Part shown: positions 11,752-12,502 of the stretch, in pieces
How positions within the stretch are numbered: the first letter of the stretch is position 1
How the letters are laid out: every line of letters starts with the position of its first letter
DNA from: Chloroflexota bacterium
GTDB taxonomy: Bacteria > Chloroflexota > Dehalococcoidia > SZUA-161 > SpSt-899
DNA length: 12,502 nt
Direction: 5' to 3'
NCBI GenBank assembly: GCA_018725455.1
Contig: QLUN01000012.1
Location: 1 to 12,502 of the forward strand
Notes under the pieces: generated by a model
Seen by the model: the letters and a program-made list of their open reading frames with translations, nothing else
Told to the model about the DNA's origin: nothing
The model's database searches: none
Made by a program: the position numbers and the translations under genes

Positions 11752-12502
11752 TTAGATTGGAGGTGGCACGTCGTCAAGGAACTTGAACTTGTCCTCTACA
11801 TGAGAGGGGTCAATGATTCCGGTAAACATTTTGTGAATAGCATGTTCCATCGCCGTTCGACCCGTCATGTTATCAGGAGGCTTGCCCCTGCTTTCCATCC
11901 GCCACATCTCCCATAAACCCACTGCATCTTGTTTAGCCACATGAGAAAGCATCGCAGGGGTGGGTCGATGAAACTCAGCAGCAACCGTGCGACCCACGAC
12001 GCCACGATGATGGCATTTCTCGCATCCGCCGGGGCGGGCAAAAAAAACATTGTTCAAGTCGCCATCGCATATTTCGGAAACGGCCTGAAGCCGGCGAAAG
12101 ATCGCCTTCTTTGAAGTGTCGGCGCAAGCATCTTTTGCAGGAATCTTGCAGTTTTCGCATAAAACCGGAACGAGCGCTTGATAGACGAATCCAGCAACCA
12201 GATTGATCGAAGCAAGATCGCTGCGAGGAACACCCATGCCCGCAAGCCGGTCATAAATACCGAGAGCAGACTCAGCGTGGATCGATGAGATGCAAAGATG
12301 CCCAGAGCGCACTGCATGGATGGTTAATTCGGCGGTATCAAAGTCCCGTATTTCACCAACCCCTAATATGTCCGGGTCTGCTCTAAGCACCGCACGCATC
12401 ACGGTGAGAAAATCCGACGAGTCACCCTTCAGTCGAACAACCGGCGTTTGGTATGCGCCAACGATCCGATACTCGACCGGCTCCTCAATCGTTCGGATTT
12501 TT
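11752..12502 (-). CDS. pilQ: Type IVb pilus assembly ATPase PilQ (GspE/PilB family), C-terminal 249 aa, partial
   Basis: This is the hexameric cytoplasmic ATPase that powers pilus assembly. The window edge removes the 5' end, including the N-domain and Walker A. Visible from the edge are the Asp box TIEEPVEY, then FLTVMRAVLRADPDILGVGE with IRD (Walker B), the His box HAVRSGHLCISSIHAES, and the paired cysteines of the GspE zinc subdomain (CENC and CEKC). The C-terminus continues to DDVPPPI. The frame is open without interruption to the window edge; the GTG at 12402 lies inside the conserved core and is not a start. The next gene follows after 21 nt, as in a PilQ-PilR operon. The subfamily assignment (PilQ rather than another GspE) rests on the neighbouring pilR, pilS and pilV genes. 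Confidence 0.9.
   Translation of the reverse strand, partial: KIRTIEEPVEYRIVGAYQTPVVRLKGDSSDFLTVMRAVLRADPDILGVGEIRDFDTAELTIHAVRSGHLCISSIHAESALGIYDRLAGMGVPRSDLASINLVAGFVYQALVPVLCENCKIPAKDACADTSKKAIFRRLQAVSEICDGDLNNVFFARPGGCEKCHHRGVVGRTVAAEFHRPTPAMLSHVAKQDAVGLWEMWRMESRGKPPDNMTGRTAMEHAIHKMFTGIIDPSHVEDKFKFLDDVPPPI

Noticed and set aside
12400..12402. GTG at 12402 as start of the ATPase gene
   Set aside because: The frame continues to the window edge with the conserved Asp box TIEEPVEY upstream, so the codon is internal.

Overview
The window looks like an accessory region, such as a conjugative plasmid, an integrative element or a genomic island, of a Gram-negative proteobacterium. A Xanthomonadaceae-like gammaproteobacterium is my best guess. 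It rests only on the lipoprotein-type subtilisin autotransporter and the mixed-GC coding style, so host assignment is low confidence. Apart from two genes at the left edge and one small ORF, all genes lie on the minus strand, so they read from right to left.

Right half (12502 to 7315): the 3' part of a type IVb (R64/thin-pilus-like) pilus operon. In transcription order it holds the secretion ATPase PilQ (cut by the window edge), the inner-membrane platform protein PilR (GspF family), the major pilin PilS, a PilV-like minor pilin/tip adhesin, and a secreted proline- and cysteine-rich repeat protein. A strong intrinsic terminator lies between pilS and pilV and probably keeps the tip protein scarce relative to the major pilin. 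A second terminator (7262-7293) closes the operon. The proline/cysteine-rich gene contains a perfect 261-bp (87-codon) tandem duplication plus a partial third copy.

Middle (7048 to 4364): a subtilisin (S8) autotransporter with a probable lipoprotein signal, an intact Asp/His/Ser triad, a passenger-associated repeat and a C-terminal beta-barrel. It has its own terminator, and its upstream region contains operator-like repeats. Its position directly after the surface pilus genes suggests a NalP-like surface-processing protease, but that link is inference.

Left half: a 384-residue protein (4071 to 2917) consists of two diverged copies of a TSCPD-like domain plus a six-cysteine tail. Both resemble the C-terminus of B12-dependent (class II) ribonucleotide reductases, but no catalytic barrel is present. 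A 65-codon ORF with a strong ribosome-binding site diverges from it. Beyond a terminator and a conspicuous inverted repeat lies a compact operon of three unrecognised genes (2735 to 801). This converges on two translationally coupled unrecognised plus-strand genes (1 to 734) across a shared bidirectional terminator. No rRNA, tRNA, CRISPR array, transposase or integrase was seen, and no gene-free stretch exceeds 300 bases.
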